Below are positions 1 through 9,400 of a stretch of DNA of 28,576 nt, one piece after another. The stretch is from Haplomitrium mnioides (taxonomy: Eukaryota; Marchantiophyta; Haplomitriopsida; Calobryales). Where the stretch lies: positions 18,406-46,981 of the forward strand of contig JBNGIS010013266.1 in the NCBI GenBank assembly GCA_049999725.1. The letters are read 5' to 3'. The notes beneath the pieces were generated by a model. That model saw nothing but the letters and a program-made list of their open reading frames with translations. It made no database searches and was not told where the DNA came from. Position 1 is the stretch's first letter. Every line of letters begins with the position of its first letter. The translations under genes were made by a program, and so were the position numbers.

Positions 1-381
1 ACTTAAAATTTCTCTGTCCACTTTAGGTAGGCACTTGAGTTGACAATTACCATCTGCAAGTAGCCAAAATTCATCTGTTGAAAGTTGTTTGCTCTAAAGC
101 TTTGCTTTGGAATCATTTAATTGGAACTTGAATTGTTGATTAAAAGTAATATCATGCATCCTTTAAACCATAGAAGGACTTTGCTGCAGAAACATTTTGA
201 AATCCCAAATTTCCAACAAAAGAGTCACTTGATGCTTGGGATTATAGGATAATTGAAGCGCCTTGCTTAGAATGGTGATCGTGAAAGCTTTGGCACATTT
301 TAAACGTTTCTAGAATCGATTGAACATTTGATCAATTCGATCATAAGTATGGCCAACCATGAGAATTTCCACCTTGATTTT

Positions 382-630
382 TCAAAAAACATTCTTGGCA
401 ATAAGGAGACTAAGATATCCAAACAAGATAGAATTCTTATTCTCTCGTGTCGTGTTGTCCAGGTGAAGATACAAAGTTGGAGGAAGTAGGCCTTCAAAGT
501 CACATAATATTTTGTTGAGCACAGTAATTGTCAAATTGGAATTGCTTCTCAAGTTTCTGTACGTTAAGAAGACCCTCGAAGAAATAGCATGATTGAATAT
601 TAATGCACCAACAACATGCACACCCACCAA
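382..630 (-). pseudogene. Gene A left copy, core segment with the HLDNTTRENKN motif
   Basis: This is the longest open stretch of the conserved core of left gene A (82 residues). It reads VGVHVVGALIFNHA, then a divergent linker, then LHLDNTTRENKNSILFGYLSLLIAKNVF. The Asp-Asn pair followed by N-K and FGYLS is the second acidic block of DUF7869-like proteins, and VGHTYDRIDQ follows about 15 residues later after a frameshift near 385. The matching stretch in the right copy is at about 25820-26035, where the Asp is replaced (LENMTQKNKN). Confidence 0.6.
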
Positions 631-859
631 ACAATCTTTATCAATGTTTTTTGGTGGTGATGGCTAGTGTGGAATAGTAGTTTTCTTCTGATCCATTCTA
701 TTTATGACAACTCCCAAGTACTTTTGACCATCGGCATAACATTTTCTTTGATGGTTTGCAAGTTTTGATCTTTCTTTCATTTGTTAGTCACGATGAAGAA
801 ATAATTGGTGATTATATTTGATTGCATCAATCCAAAACAAGAAGGACATAAAACTAGTT

Positions 860-1490
860 CAGTAAAACATATGTCGATACTTGTAACTTCAAAACAAAAC
901 CTTAGGTGTAAATAATATTCAAGGTATTTTAAGTAAATGTTTGAATTTATTTAAACTAAACACTTTGTAAAAGATAAAAAGTAAACTTTAGGCAATTTGA
1001 AAAAAAGAAAATCTATTTTGAAAAAAAAAAACCAAGATTTGCAAACAAAGATTACCATATCACATCCTCTGAGTGTTTAGGATGAGTAGAGACAACAGTT
1101 GATCGTATGCATGAATAGGACCAATACACCAATACCAATATCATGGCTTGTTGTGAATGTTGTCGTAGTTGGTTTTAAAAGAATCAAGAACAAATCCTAT
1201 GTAGGCATAGGATTTGCAAACAACAAAATCAATTTTTTCAATTTGTTTTTACAATGGCTCTTCATTAAAAGAAACAAAACAAAACTTGTTGCAAGGCTAA
1301 GATCACAACAACATTTTTATGACTTTAGTTGACTGCAGACAAGGTGAAAATTGAAATATAAAACAATAGAGTCTATGTGAGCATAGACTCTCTTCTCAAC
1401 ACTCAACTTGCTAAGAATTATTCGACTCCAATCTTCTTTGCTAAATAACTTCAAAGAAAAAATATCTTTTAACTGTAACTTGAGAAAACA
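860..1490 (-). other. Probable intron of gene A, left copy
   Basis: No conserved protein block lies here, while gene A blocks flank it on both sides. It holds two palindromic units: AGAGTCTATG/CATAGACTCT at 1369-1392 and AATCCTATG/CATAGGATTTG at about 1192-1215, the latter next to TTTTGTT and TTCTTTTAAT tracts. The right copy has the same CCTATGCG...ATAGG plus TTTTGTT arrangement at 25140-25300, so intron position and content match. Exact donor and acceptor sites could not be fixed. Confidence 0.45.
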
Positions 1491-1498
1491 TAACATCT

Positions 1499-1816
1499 CT
1501 AGAACGAAACGTTGAGTTTAGAAAAAATTGATGGATTAGCCAAAGGTGTCAAAAGAGAAGAAAGTTTGTTACCTTTGTTGAACTCCAAGACAGATTTTTC
1601 TTGCAAAGATTTTATTTCTTCGCATGTTTCACAAACAACAAATCTATTGCGTTTTGGAATTTTTACATTTGGAAAATGAGTTCTCCAATGTTTTGTAAAA
1701 CATGAGAAACTAATCATGCAATGGGGATCTTTTTCTTTCAAATAAGTTCTGCAATAGTCATAAACTTCCCATTTTGTAAAATTATCTGGCAATTTATACA
1801 CTTCGTGAGTGGGCAT
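1499..1816 (-). pseudogene. Gene A left copy, cysteine-motif segment
   Basis: This open segment of 105 residues (MPTHEVYKLP...) includes TKWEVYDYC, HWRTHFPNVKIPKRNRFVVC and CETCEEIKSL. The W...FPNVK...VCxxC pattern is what one sees just before the catalytic core in plant DUF7869-type proteins, where the cysteines probably bind zinc. The right copy aligns at 24535-24770 with several stops (KHWRTYFPNVKI, VVCKTCE). The open frame ends at 1499 close to the likely start of an intron that holds palindromic units. The call rests on the alignment between the two copies and on remembered family motifs. Confidence 0.6.
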
Positions 1817-2994
1817 TCTCTTGCAATGTCATTGGAAAAAATTGTCCATCCACTCTCAAATGAAAACTCCTTTAGCAGACAGTTCTCTTCTTCAAAAAAT
1901 GCCTCTAAGATTTGCATTTTTGAGATTTTGAATCCTTTGGATTCTATCATTCCCTACTACTAATATTAATTTGAATGCTCTTCTACAGACAAAGGTACCA
2001 CTACGCAATGTAAACCGATTTTGACATCAGAATCTTTTCTTAGTATTCCCCACTACAGTGTGATATCTCAATTCTTCTTGCTTTGTCGAAAGTACGTTTC
2101 TCTCACAGTTTTCAAAAAATCAGTCTTGCACAACGACAAGCAATTATTTCGACAACAAGAAATTCTCTTCAATCTAGAAATGGATATTGGATTCAACTTT
2201 TTCTTCACAAAGCTCTCGTCATGATGGACTTTCCACAAAGAATTTTTGTGTAAGATGTTTACCCGTTTGGGTTTTGGCCCAGATAAAGAATTGTTATGTT
2301 ATGTTGGATGATTTGGTCCATAAGCGAATCTAGCAATAGGAGATTATTTATCTTGAAGATCTTAGTCGTCATCGTAAACACTATTTGTTTCGTCACAAAA
2401 TATTTTCAAGATACGAGTTTCTTCTTGGGGATTGGGAGAACTGCACCATTTTGAAATCGAATCTTGATCAATATCTCCATTAGAAAGAAATGTTTTTTGT
2501 AATAAAATCGATGTCCTTGGAGATAACTCCAAAGAAATGTTGATTGATTGAGACTTTTTGCTAGAATTGTTTTCCAAACTATCGTCTGAAGACTCCTTCA
2601 AAAGAATTCGATTTGTTTGTGATGTTTGAATCTCTTTGTGAGGTGCAAGTTGAAACAAAATCACTCGTTGTTTGAGTGGTGCTATCGAGGAGAGTGGCTC
2701 ATCTCCAAAATTAAAATTGTTTAGAGATTATATGCTCTTTGTGTTTTGAATAGACACACTTTGATCATGAATATCAAGATCTCCTTCAGATGTGGACGAA
2801 GAAAGGTCTACAATCATCTAAAACCTCTTTGTTGAACCTTTTGTTTCAGACATTTTGGAATACTCAGAAGAAAGATTCAACTTCGACCACTTGATGGGTA
2901 ACAAAGATCTTTTGCTGGATGAAGATTGTTTCTTGAATTCTTTGTGAACATTGAGTTTCCTCTTTGATTCTTTGCGCACAAAATGTTGAGTCGT

Positions 2995-3062
2995 TAATCC
3001 TATGCGCGCATAGGGTTGAGTTCTTGATACTATGCGTGCATGGAGTTCACCTTCTCGATCTT
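2995..3062 (-). repeat. Palindromic 30-bp repeats inside exon 1 of gene A (left)
   Basis: Two adjacent units centred on CTATGCGCGCATAGG and CTATGCGTGCATGG are spaced 30 bp apart. On the minus strand they encode ten-residue repeats (LHARIVSRTQP, YARIGLTTQH). The right copy has three to four such units at 23325-23440. The core is the same near-palindrome as in the introns. Confidence 0.65.
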
Positions 3063-3267
3063 TCTGAGCGGAGCTATCTGATTCAATAGAAGTCATCTTT
3101 TTCCCCAATATACTTGCCATCACACTTGACACTTTTGGTATTCCATCGCTTAACTCCCAAAAATTGATATTTGAACAATTCTCAAACTATTTGTCAAAAG
3201 TAACACTCTTCTAAGAAGATGAATCTTGAAATTCTAACCTCTTTTTGGCTTTTAAAACTCCATCCAT

Positions 3268-3723
3268 TGAAAAAAGGTGACCTAAAATTAGTTAATTCAA
3301 GGAACTATTTTGACAAACATTATAAACCTCTTACAACACTCTAAAAAAATACGGTTTTGTCGTTTTCTTTTGCAAAACGACAAAATATGAAACTTTTTGT
3401 GAAGAAAATGAAAAAAATTTGGAAAGATGAAAACGAGCAATGCTTTATATACTAACTTTTTTTGGCACCATGCGAACCTACATGTCAAGAGCTCTACAAA
3501 TCGATTTTTGGTGGGATTTTACGTTTTTTGAAATTTAGCTATAAAAGAAGCGCTAGTGGAAAGTTTCTTTCCATTGTTGCGAGTTCAATTTTTGGTTTTC
3601 ATTTTTTGATTATTGCTATTTTTACATTTGCTCAGTTTTTTGTTGTTTCCAACGTTTAGTGATTTTTGAACTTTTGTTTAGTACATTTTTCACCTCCAAA
3701 AAGACCTTTTTTCTATCTACAGA
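3268..3723. promoter_or_regulatory. Divergent (bidirectional) promoter region, left module
   Basis: This 456-bp gap separates the divergent starts of gene A (3267, minus) and gene B (3724, plus). The right module has the same layout with a 462-bp gap (22659-23120). Part of it is alignable between copies. That part includes a TATA-like TTTATATACTAA at about 3444-3455 (also present in the right copy) and a downstream stretch around TGTCAAGAGCT and TTTCTTTCCATTGT. Shared spacing and sequence suggest common control of both genes. No initiator for A could be recognised. Confidence 0.5.
3462..3659 (+). other. Possible upstream ORF or leader of gene B (left)
   Basis: This 65-residue frame lies between the TATA-like site and the start of gene B. 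Its middle part (CQELYKSIFGG...SGKFLSIVASS) matches the right copy (CQELDELVFSE...NGKLLSIVASSL, 22792-22920 minus) at protein level in the same frame. It may be a short upstream ORF in the 5' leader or merely conserved leader DNA. With two old copies I cannot tell coding from non-coding conservation. The N-termini of the two frames differ. Confidence 0.3.
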
Positions 3724-4067
3724 ATGGCCTCTCAAGGAATTGTTTCCCGTCTCCCTATATTGAAGCCATATAGGTATTCGGATGTTATCAAGGCTGTAGA
3801 GCCTACAAGACTTGAGTGGAAATGGCTTGTAAATTACTGCTCTGTAAAAGATCCCAATCAACATCTTTACCTTTTTGTTGGTGAAAATGAAAAACTCAAT
3901 TTGGGCCTACTGGTCCAAATTACAATGATCCGGTAGGGGAAAAGATTGTGCATGCCTAAGATTCAATTATGCTTTATTGTGCAAATCGTAAGCGATTTAA
4001 TTTTTCAAAGTACAAGGAGAGAGATATATTTGCTGCACCTCTTCAGGCGTCAAGGGAAGATGGCAAG

Positions 4068-4538
4068 GTGAGTTTTGAAATTGTTTTTTCTTTTTTCTCT
4101 TTCTTTACTTAGTTGTAACTCGCAAGATATCCATGCGCGTATGGACTTGAGAGTCCATGCGCGCCTGGACTTGAGAGTCTCTTTGCGCAAGGACTTGAGT
4201 GCCCATGCATGCTTGGACTCTTAAGTCCTTGCGCCCAAGGAGGCTCAAGTCCATGCGCGCATGGACTCTCAAGTCCATACGTGCAAGGACTTTGAAGTCC
4301 ATGCGCGGATGGACTTCAAGGTCCATTCACGTCTAGACATAAGAGTCTACGCGCGCCTGGACTTAAGAGTCCAAGTGCGTTTGAACTTGAGGGTCAATGC
4401 GCGCTGGACTTGAGAGTCTATGCGGACATGGACTTTCTTGTTTACTACATGCTTGTATTTTTTTAAAGTCCTTGCACTTTGTGAGTGTTAGTCCAACATT
4501 TTCACTAATGCCAAATTGTTTTCTATCTTTATTTTCAG
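4068..4538 (+). other. Intron 1 of gene B, left copy
   Basis: The 471-bp intron starts GTGAGTTTTG right after GATGGCAAG and ends in a pyrimidine-rich TTTATTTTCAG. The flanking protein blocks match those of the right copy, where the acceptor is TTTTTGCAG (21798-21801). Most of the intron is the palindrome array. Confidence 0.7.
4128..4440. repeat. 24-bp palindromic tandem array in gene B intron 1 (left)
   Basis: About 13 degenerate units of 24 bp follow the pattern GTCCATGCGCGCATGGACTT plus GAGA. The 18-bp core GTCCATGCGCGCATGGAC is a perfect inverted repeat in the best unit (about 4249-4266). Substitutions often occur in pairs that keep the arms complementary (for example CCTTGCGCCCAAGG). 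Because 24 is a multiple of three, the reverse strand shows an 8-residue repeat ORF (RMDLRVHA type); this is a by-product, not a gene. Confidence 0.85.
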
Positions 4539-5227
4539 TTCACTTAGTATTTGACCGATTTCGTGGATGGGTACAATGACGCAAAGCGCGTCGAGCAAGA
4601 CTCCATCAAGCTCGCTATACAAATCAAGATTCTAAAGCCTAAGCAGGGCATCAATATTCAATAGCTAGTGCCGCATCTGATTGCGGCAACATTCTCGGTT
4701 CATGCTACAGGGACTTCTTCCCAAAAGAAGAGAAAGGGGTCGGAGCCAATTGAGGCTCTGAAGAAAAAAAAAACCGGCACAAAAAAAGCAAATATGTGCA
4801 CCAACACCAATTAATGAGGAGGAGCCAGCCCCTTCAGAATCTGAAGCAAAATCTACTTTGTCTGCCCTCTTGTCTTCATCACCAAGCAACTCAAGGTAGG
4901 ACTCGAAGCTGGAGTGGGAGCATGTTCAGGCTCCAACGTCCAGATCAAAAAGGCAATCCTCCAAGGGGTTTTGTACTTTTCAGGAAAGAGAACAAGAGGA
5001 TCCTCAAACACTGTTTGAGGAGGACAAGAACAAGATAAGGGAGTCTGCAATCCAGCACTGTAGAGTCCGGTTGGAGACAATAACAATAAGGCTAGAAAAC
5101 TTGAATTTGCTTAAGCTTGGATTGGACAACTGGGGTCCATTCCAAATTTGAAGATTGAATGAGGATTTTGTGGAGCTTCTTGCATAAAGAATGCTCATGA
5201 ACAAGTACGTGCACTCATTTTTTTATC

Positions 5228-5563
5228 GTGGTTGTAGATTTGAAGTGCGGTCTAAAAGACAAGTTAGAGTTCGACATAAGGAACCTTGACAAGTATCGTT
5301 ACGAAATTGCAAGAGGCAATCACAGTGCTATAGCAAGGCAACTACTTATCACTAAATATGGAGCAAAGAAACCTGCTCTATTGCTCTGCAACTGTTATGT
5401 GTACATGGGCCTCACACCTACAGAGGCCCGCATTTTTGCAACAGATGACAATTATGACCAAAGATATTGGCTTGAAATGACCTCTATTCAAAAAGTCGAG
5501 TATTGGCATCAAAGATTTGTAAAGAGTGGACTTGGGTTTTATCTCCAAGGTTTCCAGCACTAA
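5228..5563 (+). pseudogene. Gene B left, best-preserved part of exon 2
   Basis: This 111-residue open stretch has RGNHSAIARQLLITKYGAKKPALLLCN and GLTPTEARIFATDDNYDQRYWLEMTSIQKVEYWHQRFV. The right copy (21008 downward) reads GLAPTETRIFAIDDNYKQQYSLKMTSTQKVKYWHQRFI, about 75 percent identical over this block. I do not recognise the domain. It precedes the methyltransferase exon in the intact order and may be a DNA-binding or scaffold part. The last 12 residues come from the inverted segment and are not authentic. Confidence 0.55.
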
Positions 5564-5597
5564 CTCCCTTTTCAATTTTTGGGATAAAACCATCCCA
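5531..5597 (-). other. 67-bp in-place inversion within gene B exon 2 (left)
   Basis: Read on the minus strand, this stretch gives GMVLSQKLKRELVLETLEIKP. The right copy has RMVSSQKLKDDMVLENLKIKP at the same spot in the normal orientation. The flanks on both sides (HQRFVKSG before, LEKTMTSQDNW after) stay in the plus orientation. The short inverted pair GTGG (5526-5529) / CCAC (5595-5598) lies at the edges. Seen directly by comparing the two copies. Confidence 0.8.
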
Positions 5598-5990
5598 CTA
5601 CACTTGAGAAGACCATGACTTCTCAAGACAACTGGTTCCAACTTGCATTCAGAAGTAGAGAGCTCTAAGACCTACAACAGAGCATTTTTTCAATGTGGGA
5701 GAAGAATATTGTGAAAGGCCAGAAGCCAAAGACCAAGGGATCTCTCAGAATAGAGGATATAAAGTGGACGCCTTGGAGGTCACTTCAAGGACTTCTAGAT
5801 GAAGTAAAGATTTTTGTTTTTAAGTGGGTGGAAGCCAGAGAGCTTTCAATTGACGAGATGTCGAGGCGGAGAGACACAAAGTTTTGACGATGATGGCAAC
5901 AAAATTTTGTTCTGAGGTGTTCTGGAGTACGTGGGAAGAGGCAAAAGAGGAGTACCCTCTTCACACTAAAGAGTCCAAGATGGCTTCCTT

Positions 5991-6130
5991 TTGTTTTTGT
6001 GTTTACTATTACAAACTTATTCCCTTGACTTCTAGTCCCTTTGGGCTTTTTCTTTATGCTTTACAATTTTTTTCCAAGAAAAAAGTTTGAAAGAGCACCA
6101 TGTCTACGCGCACCTGGAGTTTATGTAATC
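5991..6130 (+). repeat. 3'-side segment of left gene B with one palindromic unit, shared with 28440-28576
   Basis: The stretch TTCCCTTGACTTCTA..CC..TTGGGCTTTT, then CAATTTTTTTCCAAG..AAAAGTTT and a palindromic unit (TCTACGCGCACCTGGAGTTTATG), is repeated in the same order at 28457-28576 (TTCCCTTGACTTCTATTCCG...CTATGCATGCATAGAGTTCATG). By position it corresponds to the start of intron 2 of right gene B, where the tail TTTTTGCAAAAGTATGTTTGAA is similar. Confidence 0.55.
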
Positions 6131-6479
6131 AAACATATTTCAAAATAGTTTCTTGTGACGAGTATTTCAACTTTTGGGCTTAGAATTATAATCAATGATA
6201 AATGCAATTTTTTGTTGAAAACTTACTATAATTTTTATACTTTTCATCAAATTTGAGTTTTCTAATATTTTCATAAAACCTAATAATATTGATTGATTTT
6301 GCATAACAAAATTGACTATCGCTCTATCGTGCCTGTTGAAATGGCCAAAAACAAGCCTAAACAACTCATGTACTTTTTTTTCTTAAAAAATAACCTCGTT
6401 TTTTTAATGTTTTTTGAGTTCAAAAATCACTTTTTTTCCCAAAAGAAAAAAAGTTCATGTTTTGAGTAGCATGTTCTAT
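6131..6479. other. AT-rich gap, nothing recognised
   Basis: This stretch lies between the truncated end of left gene B and the first satellite units. It contains poly-T tracts and no coding block, palindrome or repeat that I can support. Confidence 0.5.
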
Positions 6480-9400
6480 GTTCAAAGTAGTAGCTTTGCT
6501 GATTGCTTATAAGATGCAAAAAAGCAAGTATTCAATAGGCATCAATCACACACAAACAAGCAAGTATTCAATATGTGCATATAAGATACAAATAAGAAAA
6601 TACTCAATTGCATAAGTAAGATAAAAAAAATGTATTTAAAGGATACAAACAAGCAAGTATTTAATGGATATCCATGAGATACATACAAGCAAGTTTTCAA
6701 TGAGCACTCATCAGATACAAACAAGTACGTATTTGATATGCACATTTTACAATCAAACAACCAAATATTCAATAGGCACCTATCAGATGATACAAGCAAG
6801 TATTTGATATGCACCTATCAGATACAAAGAAGCAAGTATTCAAGTATTTGATATGAGCCAATCATATACAAAGAAGCAAATATTCAATAGGTATCTATCA
6901 CATACAAAGAATCAAATATTTAATATGCAACAATCAGATACAAACATGAAAACACGAAAATATGCAATGGGCTCATATAAAAAACAAACATGCAAACATT
7001 CAATAGGCAACTATCAGATAAAAAAACAAGTTTTTGGTATGCACTTTTGAGATACAAGGAAGCAAGCAAGTATTCAATGGAAAGTCATCAAAAGTATTCA
7101 ATAGAAGCATATTAGACACAAACAAGCAATTATTTGATAAACTCATATGATACAAACAAGTAGACATTCAATAGGCATATATAAGATACAAACAAACATG
7201 CTTTTAATAGGCATTTATTCAATAGAAACAAGCAAGTAATATGCACCCATCATATACAAAGTTAGTATTCAATAAACACCCATCAAATACAAACAAGCAA
7301 GCAAGTATTCAATGGACACTCATTAGATACAAATAAGCAAGTATTCAACGGGCATCCAATAGATACAAACAAGCAAACATTTGATGTACACCTATAATAT
7401 GCAAGCAAGCAAGTGTTCAGTGAGCACCCATTAGAACAAACAAGCAAGTATTCAATGAGCACCTATCAAATACAAACAAGCAAGCATTAAATAGACATCT
7501 ATTTGATACAAACAAGCAATCATTCAATATGCACACATCACATACAAAAAACACATATTTGATGTGCACTAACAAGAAACAAAAAGCCAAATATTCAATA
7601 AGCAACTATTAAATATAAGCAAGTATTGATACACACCTAAAAGAAAAACACAATCAAAATTCAACATGCACTTATCAAAGAAAAACAAGTATTGATATGC
7701 ACCTACAAGGAAAACACAAGCAAAATTCAACATGCACTTATCAAAGACAAACAAGCAAGTATTGAATGGGCACCTATCTGATATAAACAAGCAAGTATTC
7801 ATGAGCACGCATCTTATGCAAATGAGCAAGTGCTCAATATGCAAGGATGAGATGCAAACAAAAAAAGTATTGAATGGCCATACATCACATACAAATACAC
7901 AAGTATTTAGTGAGCATCAATCAGATGAGTATTGAATGGCCATACATCACATACAAATACACAAGTATTTAGTGAGCATCAATCAGATGCAAACAAGCTA
8001 GCACTTGATGACACCTATCAGATACAAATAAGCAAGTATTTGATATGCACTTATCACAAACAAGCAAGCAAGTATTCAATAGCACCCATTAGATTCAAGC
8101 AAGTATTTGATATGCATTTATCACATAAAAAAAGTAAGTACTCAATGGGTATACATCAAATACAAACAAGAAAGTATACAATAGATATCCAACATATACA
8201 AACAAGCAAGTATTCAGTGAGCACTCATTATATGCAAGCAAGCAAGTATTAGGTATGCATCTATAATATAAAAACATAAAAGTATTCAATAGACACGTAT
8301 CAAATACAAAAAAACAAGTATTCAATGGACAAGTACTCAATGGACACCCATCAGATACAAACAAGCAAACAAGTATTTAGAGGACACCCATCGAAAAAAA
8401 AAAAGCAAGCATTCAACTTGCATCTATCAGGTACAAACAAGAAAGCATTCAATAAGCCCCTTGCAATAAGCCCCTACCAAATATAAACAACCAAATATTC
8501 AATAGACACCCATAAGATAAAAGCAAGTACTCAATATGCACCAATCAAATACAAACAAGCTAGTACTCAATGAGCACCTATTAGATACAAATTGGTAAGT
8601 ATTCAATGGGAATTTCTCATGTACAACAAGCAAGAGTTCAATGAGGACTTATCAAATAAAAACAAGCAAGCATTCAATGTGCACCTATCTGTGACAAAGA
8701 AGCAAGTGTTTGATATGCATATATTAGATACAAACAAGCAAGTAAGTAATCAATGAACATATATTAGATACAAACAAACAATTATTCAATAAACATCTAT
8801 TAGATATAGAAAAGCAAGTATTTGATATGCACCTATCAAATACACATAAGAAAGTATTCAATAGACAATCATCAAATACAAAGAATAAAACATTCAATAG
8901 CCATCTATCACAAACAAGCAAGTATTAGATATGAACCTATAACAAACACCTATCAACTACAAGCAAGTATTGAAATGCACGTACCAAAGACAAATAATAT
9001 GTATTCAATGACACCTGTCACATGCAAACAACCAAGTACTTTACATGCACCTATAGGAAAATAACAACTAAATATTCAATATTCATCTATAAGATTCAAA
9101 CGAGTATTGATATGCATTTATTGGAGACAAACAAACAAGTATTCAACATGCATCTATCAATAACAAACATTTAAATAATCAATAGGCACCCATCAAGTAT
9201 AAACAAGCAGGTATTCATAAGCACTCACAAGATACAAACAAGCAAGTATTCAATGGAAACCCATCAGATACAAACAAGCAAGTATTAAATGGGCACCTAG
9301 AAGATACAAACAAGCAAGTAATCAATAAGAACCTATATAATATAAACAAGAAAATATAAAATATACACCTATCATATATAAACAAGAAAAAATTCCATAT

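Larger units (their letters stand above)
1..3267 (-). pseudogene. Gene A, left copy: DUF7869-like transposase-like protein, decayed and 3'-truncated by the window
   Basis: Reading from 3267 downward, the protein begins MDGVLKAKKR and keeps blocks that align with the right copy at 23121-27379. In order these are an N-terminal Ser/Lys-rich part, a cysteine block (CCRNNCLSLCKTDF, about 2070-2145), VCRRAFKLI (about 1960-1990), a second Cys pair (VCETCEE, about 1625-1640), an RMDQKKTTIP block (about 690-720), HLDNTTRENKNSILFGYLS (about 410-470), and VGHTYDRIDQMFN (318-360). This order is what I know from plant DUF7869-type proteins, which look like RNase H-fold transposases; that fold is inference. 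Stops and frameshifts break the frame (for example at about 3205, 2360, 1950 and 310). The expected GMDQ-type motif reads NRMDQ here, so a likely catalytic Asp is gone. The 3' end lies beyond base 1. It is not a functional gene. Confidence 0.65.
3724..5990 (+). pseudogene. Gene B, left copy: 5' part of the methyltransferase-type transposon gene, truncated
   Basis: Exon 1 (3724-4067) begins MASQGIVSRLPILKPYRYSD and contains EWKWLVNYCSVKDPNQHLYLF. The right copy reads KWLVCCGTIKDIDHYLYLF at the same place. A frameshift near 3905 follows. An intron (4068-4538, GTGAG...TTTTCAG) holds a palindrome array. Exon 2 (4539 to about 5990) carries LTDFVDGYNDAKRVEQDS, a Lys/Ser-rich linker (SQKKRKGSEP...KKKKTGTKK, TSRSKRQSSKG), then GLTPTEARIFATDDNYDQRYWLEMT...EYWHQRF. 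All of these blocks match the right copy. A 67-bp piece at 5531-5597 is inverted in place. Several stops and shifts are present. The 3' exon with the methyltransferase motifs, seen in the right copy, is missing; satellite DNA lies there instead. Confidence 0.6.

Noticed and set aside
4105-4440. CRISPR-like array of palindromic repeats
   Set aside because: The units are contiguous with no unique spacers, they lie in an intron between conserved exons, and the DNA is eukaryotic.
5378-5641. Minus-strand ORF of 87 residues as a separate gene
   Set aside because: It is the antisense of gene B exon 2 except where it crosses the inverted 67-bp segment, which explains why part of it looks like real gene B protein.
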